NCBI RefSeq assembly: GCF_014489535.1
Contig: NZ_CP060783.1
Coordinates: 434,001 to 498,000, forward strand
Length of the DNA stretch: 64,000 nucleotides
Direction of reading: 5' to 3'
Source: Diaphorobacter aerolatus
Lineage (GTDB): Bacteria; Pseudomonadota; Gammaproteobacteria; Burkholderiales; Burkholderiaceae_C
The notes under the pieces are model-generated. The model was not told the origin of the DNA and ran no database searches. It saw only the letters and a list, made by a program, of their open reading frames with translations. Shown here piece after piece: positions 45,214 through 55,531 of the stretch. Both the position numbers and the translations under genes were made by a program. Each line of letters opens with the position of its first letter. Position 1 is the first letter of the stretch.

Positions 45214-46074
45214 TCAGTAGTTGCGGACGATGCCCGCACGCGCGACTTCGGAGTTGTCGCACATGCTGCGAGCCTGCTTGTACAGCGCCAGCGCCTGGGC
45301 CTTGTTTCTCTCGATCACCTCGAAATGGTTGGCCTTCTCGAGCACCAGGTTGTATTTCAGGTAGTTCGCGGCATCGGAGGGCAGGGATTTTTCGGCCTGC
45401 GCCACCATGCGGTCGAGGAATTCGTACGAGACACCGTAGCGCGGCGTCAGAAAGCTGATGGCCTGCAAACGCGCTGCCACGTTCTTTGGAATCGCCTGAT
45501 TGGCCGCCTCAAGCCACTGCGCCGCATCGCGCTCGCCCGCACGGCCCTGGATGCCGGCCAGACCGATCAGGCTCGCATACGGCAGCGAGAATTGGGGTTC
45601 CAGCGAAATCGCCTTCTGAAAATATCCGACCGCGACGTCGCTGTTCTTTTTTACCTCGCGTATTTGCGCGGCGCTGACCTTGTTGGCCGCTTCGGTGCCG
45701 CGAGCGGAGAACGCCCTGAGTCCGTAGAAGAGACCCATGTTGTATTGCGCAAAAAAAGACTGTGGCCGTTCGTCGAGCCACATGCGCAGCAGCTTTCCAT
45801 CGCTGCCTGCCCGGCTTTGCAGATAGATGATCTCGCGCAAGGTCAACAGGTCGCCGCCCGGTTGCGAGAGCCGTTTCCTGGCCTGCTTGGTCAACAGGTT
45901 GTCGAGCTCCGCAAATTTGAATTGCTCAAGCAACTCCACGCGCTCGGTGTCTTCCATATCGGCCACGTCCGATGGAATCAGCGCGCATGTGCCCGCTTGC
46001 GCCGTTGACCAAAGACTGGCGCTCAGCGCTGCGGCCAGCAGTGCGAACTTGATGGGCCGTTTTGCACTTTTCAT
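45214..46074 (-). CDS. Periplasmic TPR-like protein of unknown function
   Basis: 286 residues. Signal peptide MKSAKRPIKFALLAAALSASLWSTAQA, with the mature start at GTCALIPSD. The rest is helical, with TPR-like helix pairs, for example SDVAVGYFQKAISLEPQFSLPYASLIGLAGI and RDAAQWLEAANQAIPKNVAARLQAISFL. Two Cys (GTCALI and SMCDNS near the ends) could link the termini. It resembles secreted DUF4034-type TPR proteins, but this is a weak match from memory. It stands alone, with a GC hairpin after its stop (45171-45191). Confidence 0.7.
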   Translation of the reverse strand: MKSAKRPIKFALLAAALSASLWSTAQAGTCALIPSDVADMEDTERVELLEQFKFAELDNLLTKQARKRLSQPGGDLLTLREIIYLQSRAGSDGKLLRMWLDERPQSFFAQYNMGLFYGLRAFSARGTEAANKVSAAQIREVKKNSDVAVGYFQKAISLEPQFSLPYASLIGLAGIQGRAGERDAAQWLEAANQAIPKNVAARLQAISFLTPRYGVSYEFLDRMVAQAEKSLPSDAANYLKYNLVLEKANHFEVIERNKAQALALYKQARSMCDNSEVARAGIVRNY

Positions 46075-46178
46075 GGGAATCCTCCCTCTCTCCGTTGGAA
46101 ATTTTTTCTGATTTCGATTCTGACAGAACTCGCTGGCACCGCACGTCGCAGCGCTTGCTGCTGTTGGACAATGGGCAC

Positions 46179-46856
46179 ATGACTTCGCTCGCGCTGCCCA
46201 TTCTCTATTCGTTTCGCCGTTGCCCCTACGCCATCCGCGCGCGGCTGGCGCTGGCCTATGGACGCATGGCCTGCGAACTGCGGGAAATAAAATTGCGTGA
46301 CAAGCCCCAGGCCATGCTCGAAGCGTCGCCCAAGGCGACCGTGCCCGTGCTGGTGTTGAGCAATGGAACGGTCATCGATCAAAGCCTCGACGTGATGCTG
46401 CACGCGCTGCGCATGCGCGACGATGACGGCTGGCTGCAACCGCACAAAGGATCGTTGCAGGACATGCTTGCACTGATTGCTCGCAATGACGAGTTTTTCA
46501 AACCCGCGCTGGACCGAACCAAGTATCCGGACCGCTACCCGAGTGACGAACGTGTCGCCGCGGCTAGGGACGCACGTGAATGGCTTGGCGCGCTGAACAA
46601 CCGGTTGGAAAACACCGACTACCTGTTTGGCCTCCACGCAAGCCTCGCCGACATGGCGCTGCTCCCTTTCGTGCGCCAGTTCGCAGCCATCGACAAGGAG
46701 GCGTGGAGCCGCACGCCGTGGCCGCATCTACAGGCATGGCTGCAGCGATTTCTGGATTCCGCGCTGTTTGCCGAGGTCATGCAAACGCATCCGGTCTGGC
46801 AGCCCGGATCGCACGGGCCGGTAGTCTTTGGCGCAGAGCGTGCATCAGCCACCTGA
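46179..46856 (+). CDS. Glutathione S-transferase family protein
   Basis: 225 residues from MTSLALPILYSFRRCPYAIRARLALAYG. The thioredoxin-like N-terminal domain has CPYAIRAR (Cys-Pro active-site motif, about residue 15), SPKATVPVLVLSNGTVIDQSLDVML with the cis-Pro and Asp/Ser pair that contacts glutathione. The all-helical C-terminal domain includes YLFGLHASLADMALLPFVRQFA. The CPYA type suggests an omega-like thiol transferase activity rather than Ser/Tyr GST chemistry. No operon partner. Confidence 0.9.
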   Translation: MTSLALPILYSFRRCPYAIRARLALAYGRMACELREIKLRDKPQAMLEASPKATVPVLVLSNGTVIDQSLDVMLHALRMRDDDGWLQPHKGSLQDMLALIARNDEFFKPALDRTKYPDRYPSDERVAAARDAREWLGALNNRLENTDYLFGLHASLADMALLPFVRQFAAIDKEAWSRTPWPHLQAWLQRFLDSALFAEVMQTHPVWQPGSHGPVVFGAERASAT

Positions 46857-46921
46857 TCCATGTGGATGCACTCAGTGCTTGTCAGCCTCTGGGCCCGGCT
46901 GAACCGTGGGAGGGGTTCGAT

Positions 46922-47428
46922 TCAGCGGCGTGCGCCGCCGCGCATCAGTGCAATTAGAAGCACGATGGCGAAAAGCACAAAGCAGACAAAGGACCAGTTG
47001 GCGATGGAGCCGCCGAGAAAGGTCCAGTCGATGGCTGTGCAGTCGCCAGAGCCACGGAAGATCATTGGCAGCGAGCGGCTGATCGGATAGTTTTCGATCA
47101 TGCCGTAGAAGTCGCGTCCGCACGTGGCGAACTCGGGTGGATACCACTGCAGCCAGCTCTGGCGAGCCGCCACGAAAGCGCCGAAACCGGCCATCAACAA
47201 CGCAAGAAAACTGAAGGTCTTCCACCAGCCGGCGCCGCCGCGCAGCGCGCCGATACCCGTGAACACTGCCACGCCGATCAGCGCATAACGCTGCACGATG
47301 CACATCGGGCAAGGCTCGAGCCCCACGACGTGCTGCAGATACATGCCAAAGCCGAGCATGGCGATACAGGCCAGGCAAATGAGCCCGAGAAGCTGGCGCG
47401 GAGCCCGGGAAATCCAGTTGAAAACCAC
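46922..47428 (-). CDS. dsbB: Disulfide bond formation protein B
   Basis: 168 residues with four membrane spans. The first periplasmic loop carries the redox pair in GLEPCPMCIVQRYAL (about residues 39-46) and the second loop has the other pair, FATCGRDFYGMIENYPISRSLPMIFRGSGDCTAIDWTFLGG. It reoxidises DsbA and passes electrons to quinones in the inner membrane. It lies 61 nt downstream of cysA in the same direction, so it may belong to the sulfate operon's transcript or have its own promoter. Confidence 0.95.
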   Translation of the reverse strand: MVFNWISRAPRQLLGLICLACIAMLGFGMYLQHVVGLEPCPMCIVQRYALIGVAVFTGIGALRGGAGWWKTFSFLALLMAGFGAFVAARQSWLQWYPPEFATCGRDFYGMIENYPISRSLPMIFRGSGDCTAIDWTFLGGSIANWSFVCFVLFAIVLLIALMRGGARR

Positions 47429-47489
47429 TTTTTTGTCCTTAGGGAAACCGGCATCTTACCCATGCCGACCTCCCATGGGAAAACAGACG

Positions 47490-48617
<1,128 letters not shown>

Positions 48618-48670
48618 GTCTGTGTGTTCCTTGTCCTGCCCTGCTCCATCCGGCAGCCGGGCGAAAAACC

Positions 48671-49636
48671 TCAGGTGGTCGCCGGGCGCTCGGGCGGCAT
48701 CGCCGCAGCCGCTGCGAGTTGCTTCTCGGCCTTCCACTCGGCCACCGACTTGATCACCAGCGTGACCACCGCCAGCAATGCCAGCAGCGAAGCGGCGGCG
48801 AATGCGGCTACCGATTGGTACTCGTTGTAGAGAATCTCCACGTGCAGCGGAATGGTGTTGGTCTGCCCGCGAATGTGACCTGAGACCACCGACACCGCCC
48901 CGAACTCGCCCATCGCGCGCGCATTGCAGAGAATCACGCCGTACAGCAGGCCCCATTTGATGTTGGGTAGCGTCACATGCCAGAAGGTCTGCCAGCCGCT
49001 GGCACCGAGCACGATGGCGGCCTGTTCCTCGTCGTTGCCCTGCGATTGCATCAGCGGGATGAGTTCGCGGGCAATGAACGGAAAGGTCACGAAGATGGTG
49101 GCCAGCACGATGCCCGGAACCGCGAAGACGATCTTGATGTCGTGCGCGGCGAGCCACGGCCCGAGCCAGCCCTGCGCGCCGAATACCAGCATGTACATCA
49201 GGCCGACGACCACTGGCGAGATCGAGAACGGCAGGTCGATCAGCGTCGTGAGAAACGCCTTGCCTTTGAAGTCGTACTTGGCGATGCACCATGCCGCAGC
49301 CACCCCAAAGACCAGGTTCAGCGGCACGGCAATCGCCGCCGTGATCAGGGTCAGCTTGATGGCGGACCATGCGTCGGGCTCGCGCAGCCCGGCCAGATAG
49401 GCGTCAAGCCCCTTGCGCAGCGCTTCGGTGAACACCGCCGCCAGCGGCAACACCAGAAACAGCAGCAAAAAGACCATCACGATGCCGATCAGGATCCAGC
49501 GAACGGCACGTGGCTCAGTGGTGCTGAGCTTCTCGGGCTTGCTGTTCTTGCCGGGTGCCGTGAGGCGGTAAGCGACCAGCACCAGCGCCAGAATCGCGCC
49601 GATGACCTTGAATAGCAAATAGTGCGATTCGTTCAC
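48671..49636 (-). CDS. cysW: Sulfate ABC transporter permease CysW
   Basis: 321 residues from a GTG at 49636 that overlaps the cysT stop (GTGA), so translation is coupled. Six membrane spans; the coupling (EAA) loop is about residues 200-225 in [47 protein letters not shown], matching CysW. The C-terminal tail is extended and Ala-rich. It pairs with CysT to form the channel. Confidence 0.95.
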   Translation of the reverse strand: MNESHYLLFKVIGAILALVLVAYRLTAPGKNSKPEKLSTTEPRAVRWILIGIVMVFLLLFLVLPLAAVFTEALRKGLDAYLAGLREPDAWSAIKLTLITAAIAVPLNLVFGVAAAWCIAKYDFKGKAFLTTLIDLPFSISPVVVGLMYMLVFGAQGWLGPWLAAHDIKIVFAVPGIVLATIFVTFPFIARELIPLMQSQGNDEEQAAIVLGASGWQTFWHVTLPNIKWGLLYGVILCNARAMGEFGAVSVVSGHIRGQTNTIPLHVEILYNEYQSVAAFAAASLLALLAVVTLVIKSVAEWKAEKQLAAAAAMPPERPATT

Positions 49637-50508
49637 AGCGGAGCCCCCTGGCGCTTGCGCTGCCACGCCTGCAATCCGTTGATGACCAGCAGCATGATGA
49701 ACGAGAAGAACAGCATCGTCACCGCAACAGCGGTGGCACCGGTGTAGTCGTATTGTTCAAGCTTTCCGATGATGATCAGCGGCGTGATTTCGGAGACCAT
49801 GGGCATGTTGCCCGCGATGAAGATCACCGAGCCATATTCGCCGATCGCCCGCGCGAACGCCATCGCAAAACCGGTGAGCAGCGCGGGCGTGATGCCCGGC
49901 AGGATCACCTTGCGGAAGATCTGCCAGCGTGTGGCGCCCAGGCTGGTCGCGGCTTCTTCGAGTTCCTTCTCGGAATCCTCGAGCACCGGCTGAACCGTGC
50001 GCACCACGAACGGCAGGCCGATGAAGATCAGCGCGATCACCACGCCGTTCGGATTGAACGCGAGCTGGATGCCGAGTGGCTCCAGGTACTGCCCCACCCA
50101 GCCATTGCCCGCGAGCAGCGCGGTGAGCGAAATGCCGGCCACGGCCGTTGGCAGCGCGAACGGCAGATCGACCAGCGCATCGACGATCTTCTTGCCGGGA
50201 AACTGGTAGCGCACCAGCACCCAGGCCACGAGCAGCCCGAACACCAGGTTCACGCAGGCCGCGATGAACGATGCCCCGAACGTGAGCCGGTACGAAGCGA
50301 GCACGCGCGGCGCGGTCACGGCGTCCCAGAACTGGGGCCAGGTCATCTGAAAGGTCTTGAGGAGCAGCGCGGCCAATGGAATCAGCACGATGATGCTCAG
50401 GTAGAAAAGCGTATAGCCCAGCGTGAGCCCGAAACCGGGCAACACACGCTTGGGACCGCGCCGGGCAGAGCCTGCTCCCGGCGTTGCATTCAGCACCGCA
50501 GCGGTCAT
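49633..50508 (-). CDS. cysT: Sulfate ABC transporter permease CysT (CysU)
   Basis: 291 residues with six membrane spans. The N-terminus is [20 protein letters not shown] then [22 protein letters not shown]. The EAA loop is [54 protein letters not shown], a near-exact CysT pattern. Upstream is sbp (123-nt gap) and downstream cysW overlaps its stop. No clear Shine-Dalgarno is seen before the ATG. Confidence 0.95.
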   Translation of the reverse strand: MTAAVLNATPGAGSARRGPKRVLPGFGLTLGYTLFYLSIIVLIPLAALLLKTFQMTWPQFWDAVTAPRVLASYRLTFGASFIAACVNLVFGLLVAWVLVRYQFPGKKIVDALVDLPFALPTAVAGISLTALLAGNGWVGQYLEPLGIQLAFNPNGVVIALIFIGLPFVVRTVQPVLEDSEKELEEAATSLGATRWQIFRKVILPGITPALLTGFAMAFARAIGEYGSVIFIAGNMPMVSEITPLIIIGKLEQYDYTGATAVAVTMLFFSFIMLLVINGLQAWQRKRQGAPL

Positions 50509-50631
50509 AGAGAAATTTCGTGGAGGAGATCAGGAAACAGTGGCGTGGCGCGCACACCGATGCGACCCAGCCCGGCAGCCGCCAGGCAAACGTCGCATCA
50601 TGATGAATGCGCGAAGTAGCTCAGGGGCGCT

Positions 50632-51633
50632 TTACTTACTGTAGAGCTTGTCGAACTGCCCGCCGTCGTTGAAGTGAACCTTCTGTGCTTCTCCAAGCGA
50701 TCCGAAATACTTGGCCACGGTGAACTGCTTGATCGGCTTGAACACGTCTGCATGCTTCTTGAGCACCGCTTCCGAACGTGGACGCAGCGCGTGTTTGGCG
50801 GCGATTTCCTGCCCTTCGTCCGAATACAGATAGTTCAGGTACTCGGTTGCCAGCTCGCGTGTGCCCTTCTTGTTCACGGTACGATCAACGATGGCGACGG
50901 GGTTCTCGGCCACGATGCTCACCGATGGGTGAATCGCGTCCACCTTGCCCTTGCCGAACTCACGTTCCACGGAAACAACTTCCGATTCGAAGGTGATCAG
51001 CGCATCGCCAATATTGCGTTGCAAAAAGATGCTCGTGGCATCGCGCCCGCCCTTGCCCAGCACCGGCACGTTCTTGAACAGCTTGCTCACGAACTCCGCA
51101 GCCTGCGCATCCGTGCCGCCCTTTTCACGCACATAACCCCATGCGGCCAGATAGGCATAGCGGCCGTTGCCGCCCGTCTTGGGATTGACGACCACGACCT
51201 TAACGTCGGGGCGGATCAGATCTTCCCAATCCTTGATGTTCTTGGGATTGCCGTTGCGCACCAGAAACAGCATGGTCGACGTCGTGGGCGACGCGTCGTT
51301 CGGGAATTTCTTCGCCCAATCCTTGGCGACCACGCCATTGCCAGCCAGAAAATCGATGTCGGTCGTGGTGTTGAAGGTCACGACGTCGGCCTCGAGACCG
51401 TCGTTCACGGCCCGCGCCTGGGCACTCGAGCCGCCATGCGCCTGATCGACCTTCACGTCCTTGCCCTTGGTCTTTTTGTAGTGGGCGATGAAGGCCTGGT
51501 TGTAGTCCTTGTAGAACTCGCGCGCCACATCGTAGGAGACGTTCAGCAGCGAGGTGGATTGAGCGGAGGCCACGCCACTGGCCACCACGGCAACGGCGGC
51601 AATCAGGGTCTTGAGCGAGCGGGTCGAAATCAT
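50632..51633 (-). CDS. sbp: Periplasmic sulfate-binding protein
   Basis: 333 residues from MISTRSLKTLIAAVAVVASGVASAQS, a clear signal peptide. The mature start is STSLLNVSYDVAREFYKDYNQAF, with the sulfate-binding landmarks AHGGSSAQARAVNDGLEADVVTFN, NPKTGGNGRYAYLAAWGYV, GRDATSIFLQRNIGDALITFESEV, and YLYSDEGQEIAAKHALRPR. It delivers sulfate to CysTWA. It is the first gene of the leftward operon; promoter sequences should lie at 51640-51800. A CysB site was not identified. Confidence 0.95.
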   Translation of the reverse strand: MISTRSLKTLIAAVAVVASGVASAQSTSLLNVSYDVAREFYKDYNQAFIAHYKKTKGKDVKVDQAHGGSSAQARAVNDGLEADVVTFNTTTDIDFLAGNGVVAKDWAKKFPNDASPTTSTMLFLVRNGNPKNIKDWEDLIRPDVKVVVVNPKTGGNGRYAYLAAWGYVREKGGTDAQAAEFVSKLFKNVPVLGKGGRDATSIFLQRNIGDALITFESEVVSVEREFGKGKVDAIHPSVSIVAENPVAIVDRTVNKKGTRELATEYLNYLYSDEGQEIAAKHALRPRSEAVLKKHADVFKPIKQFTVAKYFGSLGEAQKVHFNDGGQFDKLYSK

Positions 51634-51822
51634 TGTGTTTGCGTCTCTTCGTTGACGTGTCAAAAGTGAACATCATTGTGGGGACGTAGTCTTAAAACTC
51701 GAACAACTATATTCTTGTTTGTTTATTCATATTTGGCATATAGAAGCACTGGTGCGGCTTGGAAGGCGATTTGTACAAGGCAACGCTGGAGCGCACCTCG
51801 TTGCCGGATAGTATTCCTCCAG

Positions 51823-51838
51823 TTAAAGTCAGCTTTAG
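51823..51838. promoter_or_regulatory. SoxR-type operator upstream of soxR
   Basis: TTAAAGT-CAG-CTTTAG, a nearly symmetric site resembling the palindrome in front of the MFS exporter (53649-53664). It overlaps a possible rightward promoter TTGCCG (51801) - 17 bp - TAAAGT (51824), so SoxR would control its own gene. Confidence 0.55.
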
Positions 51839-51862
51839 GTCAAGAGAAAAAAGGAAGTCGAC

Positions 51863-52345
51863 ATGACAGTCCGAGACGATGAGCTGCTTCCAATCGGCAC
51901 CATCGCGCAGCGCAGCGGCGTGAACGCATCGGCGCTGCGTTACTACGAATCGCTGGGGTTGATCGAATCGGTGCGCAGCAATGCGGGCCATCGCCGTTAC
52001 CGGCGCTCCACCCTTCGCCGCGTGGCCTACGTCGTGTTCGCGCAGCGGCTCGGTTTTCAACTGGAAGAAATATCCGGGCAGCTCAATGGACTGCCGAAAC
52101 ACCATGCGCCCACAGGCGATGAGTGGAATAGCTTGTCGCAGATATGGATCCATCGCGTTGACGAACGCATGCAGGATCTGATGCACCTGCGCAAGAGTCT
52201 GGAAAAATGCATCGGCTGCGGCTGCCTGTCGATGAAGGTATGTGACGTGTTTAACCGAGCAGACTGCATTGCCGAAAACGGCGTTGGCCCCCGGTCGTGG
52301 CTCGGCGACACGCTGACGCGCTCCGAGTCACCAGACGACGAATAG
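51863..52345 (+). CDS. soxR: Redox-sensitive MerR-family regulator SoxR
   Basis: 160 residues from ATG, AAAAAAGGA upstream. N-terminal MerR HTH: LLPIGTIAQRSGVNASALRYYESLGLIESVRSNAGHRRYRRSTLRRVAYVVFAQRLGFQLEEI. A long helix leads to the [2Fe-2S] cluster site CIGCGCLSMKVC (about 119-130), which has the exact C-x2-C-x-C-x5-C spacing of SoxR. It is activated by oxidation or by redox-cycling drugs. Convergent with an MFS exporter gene whose promoter contains a matching operator; no soxS is nearby, as in most non-enteric bacteria. Confidence 0.96.
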   Translation: MTVRDDELLPIGTIAQRSGVNASALRYYESLGLIESVRSNAGHRRYRRSTLRRVAYVVFAQRLGFQLEEISGQLNGLPKHHAPTGDEWNSLSQIWIHRVDERMQDLMHLRKSLEKCIGCGCLSMKVCDVFNRADCIAENGVGPRSWLGDTLTRSESPDDE

Positions 52346-52364
52346 CCGCCCGAGCGCGGTAGGG

Positions 52365-53567
52365 TCATTTCAGCTTGCGCGCCAAAATGGCTCCAGCCAC
52401 GGCCAGTGGCAAAAGCATCCACGCCACAAGAACCCATCCACCGGCTTGCGCCAATGCGCCCGCAGACATCGGCCCTACCAACTGGCCCACATAGCTGCCT
52501 TGCAACATGAAGCCGATGGTGGGTGCGATCAAGGTCGGGCTGGGTGCGACCTTGGGAGCAATGGCCGTCAACGCGCCCGGTACTCCACCCATGCACCCGA
52601 TCATGATCGCCGCGCAAACCGCTGCCACCACGGGCGGGAGTTTGAGCCAGAACAGCATGGGAATGCAGATTGCCGCGACGACAAACCCGGCAGACACAAT
52701 CCGGTGGGACGCAATGCCGCGTCGCATCAAGGCACCTGCGCTCATGTTACCAAGTACATTGGCCGCCACGATGCCCGCGCTAACAAACCCTGCCTGTATG
52801 GGCGTCAATCCCAGCAGATCGCGCAGCAACAACGGCAAGAAACCGGAAAACGCAAAGTAGATGACCGCGTAGAGCGCAAAACAGATCGCGATGAACTGAA
52901 CGCTGCGCGCCGTGCCCACGGTGTGAATCGCATCCCATAAGCGGGTCCGTTTTTGATGACTGCCGGTACCAGCAACACTGGCTTGCGGCGGCATGGCGGG
53001 AAGTCCCAGCAGGATCACAACCGCGAATGCTGCAGCCAAGCCTGCATTGACGTACCAGATGGCAGGCCAGGACAGCGGCATGCCGACCGATGACGCCAGC
53101 GTCGCCACCAGCATGACCAACGCGATGCCGCCAGGAACGGCCGTGCTCGACAGCGCCATCGCCAGATCACGGTCTTTTTCGGACGCCTGGCGACCCACGA
53201 CACTGGATGCGCAAATCAGCAAGGTCACTACCGCCACACCTTCCAACACGCGCGATGCCAGCAGCAATCCGATACTCCCAGCGCTGGCACCCGCAAAGCT
53301 CGCCAACGCCACCACGCCCAGACCCGCTACGATGACCTTGCGCGAATCCCACCGTGCAATAAGCACCCCGAGCGGCATGGCAAGAACAGCGCCGACAATC
53401 GCCAACGCCGAAATCACCAGACCCGTCTGCCGCAGACTCAGATGCAATGGTTCACCTTGAAGCAACGGCAACGCGATGATGGCCTTGCCGATCTGGAACG
53501 ATGCGATCAATGCAGCAAGGATGGCCAGCGCAATATTGCGCCAGGACGTGGCAAGAGGTGCATTCAT
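52365..53567 (-). CDS. MFS transporter, probable SoxR-regulated drug efflux pump
   Basis: 400 residues from MNAPLATSWRNIALAILAALIASFQIGKAIIALPLL. About twelve membrane segments; motif-A-like GAVLAMPLGVLIARWDSRKVIVAG (about 60-80) marks the loop 2-3 of the major facilitator superfamily. A TTG five codons earlier is an alternative start. The upstream promoter (53639-53669) has the -35 TTGACT and -10 TACATT with a 19-bp spacer holding a perfect palindrome, the hallmark of MerR-family control. SoxR-linked MFS exporters in other bacteria remove redox-active metabolites; substrate here unknown. A 12-bp tandem repeat lies in the leader. Confidence 0.88.
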   Translation of the reverse strand: MNAPLATSWRNIALAILAALIASFQIGKAIIALPLLQGEPLHLSLRQTGLVISALAIVGAVLAMPLGVLIARWDSRKVIVAGLGVVALASFAGASAGSIGLLLASRVLEGVAVVTLLICASSVVGRQASEKDRDLAMALSSTAVPGGIALVMLVATLASSVGMPLSWPAIWYVNAGLAAAFAVVILLGLPAMPPQASVAGTGSHQKRTRLWDAIHTVGTARSVQFIAICFALYAVIYFAFSGFLPLLLRDLLGLTPIQAGFVSAGIVAANVLGNMSAGALMRRGIASHRIVSAGFVVAAICIPMLFWLKLPPVVAAVCAAIMIGCMGGVPGALTAIAPKVAPSPTLIAPTIGFMLQGSYVGQLVGPMSAGALAQAGGWVLVAWMLLPLAVAGAILARKLK

Positions 53568-53600
53568 GGCAGGTGGTTCCAAATGGATGAGCGGTTGCTC

Positions 53601-53624
53601 TTGGCATATGGCTTGGCATATGGC
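53601..53624. repeat. 12-bp tandem repeat in the MFS gene leader
   Basis: TTGGCATATGGC occurs twice in direct succession, in the untranslated region between the predicted transcription start (about 53630) and the MFS start codon. Each unit contains the palindrome GCCATATGCC-like centre CATATG. Confidence 0.8.
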
Positions 53625-53638
53625 TCGTGGAAAGCTGC

Positions 53639-53669
53639 AATGTAGAAATTAAAGTGCACTTTAAGTCAA
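53639..53669 (-). promoter_or_regulatory. SoxR-type promoter of the MFS exporter (19-bp spacer)
   Basis: On the minus strand the -35 TTGACT (53669-53664) and -10 TACATT (53644-53639) are 19 bp apart. The spacer contains a 16-bp perfect palindrome, TTAAAGTG-CACTTTAA (53649-53664). A 19-bp spacer with a centred palindrome is diagnostic of MerR-family activated promoters. Confidence 0.8.
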
Positions 53670-53711
53670 CGCCTGGGTCGACCATTCGGCTCTTCCACCC
53701 TTCAAAGCGCC

Positions 53712-54623
53712 TCAGTACGAAAAGTGATCGCCAAGGGGAACGGCCTCTCCCAGAAAGTCCAGAAACGCGCGCACGGCCGGAAGCAGCCCGCGCCGCGATG
53801 AAAACACCGCGTGCACGATGCCTGGCGATTGCGACCAGTCCGGCAGCAGCTTCACGAGTCGGCCATCCTCCAGCTCCTGACGGCACAGATAGTCCGGCAG
53901 CCAGCAATACCCCGTGCCGGCCACGGCGGCAAACTTGAGCATCAGCAAATCATCGACCACATAGCGCGGTTTCAACTGCAGCGAATGCTTGTGCCCGTCG
54001 GGGCCGATGATTTCGAGCGTGTAGCGGCCATCGGACGATGGCATGGTGATGCTGTCCAGCCGCTCCAGATCCGCAAGCGTCCTTGGCGTGCCCTGCCGGT
54101 TGAGCAGATCGACGCTCGCGACCAGCAATTGCCGTCCGTCGCCCAGGCGCTTGACGACCATGCTGCCGCTTTCCTCGAGCGAGCTGCGAACGCGCAGCGC
54201 CACGTCGAAGCCTTCCTCGACCACGTTCACGGGCCGGTTGAGCAAGCGCATCTCGACGCGCACCTCGGGATAACGCTCCATGAACGTCGGCACCAGCTCA
54301 CCGAGCACAGTCTGCGCGAGCGTGACCGGGCAGGAGACGCGCACGGTGCCACGCGGCGTGCCCTTGACCTGCGCGACCGCATCGGCTGCGGCGAGCGCCT
54401 CGTCGCGCATGGCGATGCAGTGGCGCAGATAGGTCTCGCCCACCTCGGTCAAGGAGAGCTTGCGCGTCGTGCGCTGCAACAAACGCACGCCCAACTGCTG
54501 CTCAAGCTCCGTCACGCGGCGCGACAGCCGTGACTTGGGAATCCCGAGACTGTGGCTCGCGGCGGTGAAACCGCCCCGCTCCACCACCTCGGCAAAAAAC
54601 AGCATGTCGTTCAGGTCTTGCAT
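53712..54623 (-). CDS. LysR-family transcriptional regulator (azoR-associated)
   Basis: 303 residues. HTH at about 1-60: MQDLNDMLFFAEVVERGGFTAASHSLGIPKSRLSRRVTELEQQLGVRLLQRTTRKLSLTEVGETYL. Effector domain with TPRGTVRVSCPVTLAQTVLGELVPTFMERYPEVRVEM and EEGFDVALRVRSSLEESGSMV. The IPKSRLSRRVxxLE helix is typical of the DsdC/AaeR-like LTTRs common in proteobacteria. It is divergent from azoR at 54803, so a quinone- or redox-related effector is plausible. Confidence 0.93.
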   Translation of the reverse strand: MQDLNDMLFFAEVVERGGFTAASHSLGIPKSRLSRRVTELEQQLGVRLLQRTTRKLSLTEVGETYLRHCIAMRDEALAAADAVAQVKGTPRGTVRVSCPVTLAQTVLGELVPTFMERYPEVRVEMRLLNRPVNVVEEGFDVALRVRSSLEESGSMVVKRLGDGRQLLVASVDLLNRQGTPRTLADLERLDSITMPSSDGRYTLEIIGPDGHKHSLQLKPRYVVDDLLMLKFAAVAGTGYCWLPDYLCRQELEDGRLVKLLPDWSQSPGIVHAVFSSRRGLLPAVRAFLDFLGEAVPLGDHFSY

Positions 54624-54802
54624 CGTGAATACGTTAATTGGCTTGAAATTCAGAACAATCTATCGCGAAATTGCCGTCTTATCAATTCATTGTCTCATCA
54701 CCACAATACATCCATTCGCAAATCGAACAAACCAAGGCCATAGCAATACACAGCTATCAGATCTGCGACTTACCGAATAAACCCTTTGGACAACGAATCA
54801 TC

Positions 54803-55447
54803 ATGCAATTGCTTCACATCGACTCCTCCATCACCGGCGACAACTCCGTTTCGCGTCTGCTCACCCGTCAGATCGTCGATGCCTTCCTGGCAAGGCATCC
54901 CGACACCAAGGTGAGCCGCCTCGATCTGCTGACCGATGCGCCGAATCACTTCACCGCCGACGCCATGGCGCCGCGCACCGGCCAGACGGATGGCCTGTCC
55001 GAAGCCCAGGTGCGCGAGAACGCGGTGTCCGAGCGCCTGCTCAGCCAGTTTCTTGCGGCCGACGTGGTCGTCGTCGGCGCACCCTTCTACAACTACACCA
55101 TCCCCACGCAACTCAAGGCGTGGCTCGACCGCCTCGCACAACCGGGTCGCACCTTCCGCTACACCGCCACAGGTCCCGAAGGGCTTGCCCAAGGCAAGAC
55201 GGTGATCGTTGCCTCGACGCGTGGCGGGCTGTATTCCACGAGTGCCGAGGGTCAGGCGATGGAACATCAGGAAAGCTACCTGAAGGTGATGTTCGGCTTC
55301 TTCGGCATCACCGACGTGCGCTTTGTACGCGCCGAAGGTGTGGCCCTGGGTCCCGATGCCAAGAGTCAGGCACTGGCAAGCGCGTACGAGGACATCGACG
55401 CGGCAGTGACGCTCAGCGATGTCCTGGAACTCGCCGAAGCGGCCTGA
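54803..55447 (+). CDS. azoR: FMN-dependent NADH:quinone/azo oxidoreductase
   Basis: 214 residues from [29 protein letters not shown]. It is a flavodoxin-like dimeric reductase. FMN phosphate-binding S-S-x-x-x-x-S-x-S at residues 8-17, [29 protein letters not shown] and [17 protein letters not shown] loops are the AzoR signature. It reduces quinones and azo dyes by two electrons using NADH. Divergent from a LysR regulator, about 180 nt away. A strong hairpin terminator lies at 55493 after its stop, shared with the convergent helicase gene. Confidence 0.95.
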   Translation: MQLLHIDSSITGDNSVSRLLTRQIVDAFLARHPDTKVSRLDLLTDAPNHFTADAMAPRTGQTDGLSEAQVRENAVSERLLSQFLAADVVVVGAPFYNYTIPTQLKAWLDRLAQPGRTFRYTATGPEGLAQGKTVIVASTRGGLYSTSAEGQAMEHQESYLKVMFGFFGITDVRFVRAEGVALGPDAKSQALASAYEDIDAAVTLSDVLELAEAA

Positions 55448-55492
55448 TCGAGGAAATAGAAAACCCGCACCGCTCCAGTTGAAAATGAAAAG

Positions 55493-55524
55493 CGACAAAG
55501 GCCGGATTGCTCCGGCCTTTGTCG
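55493..55524. terminator. Bidirectional intrinsic terminator between azoR and rhlE
   Basis: Arms CGACAAAGGCCGGA and TCCGGCCTTTGTCG (14 bp) around TTGC. On the minus strand T-rich sequence follows, so it primarily ends the helicase transcript; it also lies in position to end azoR. Confidence 0.88.
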
Positions 55525-55531
55525 TTGGTGC

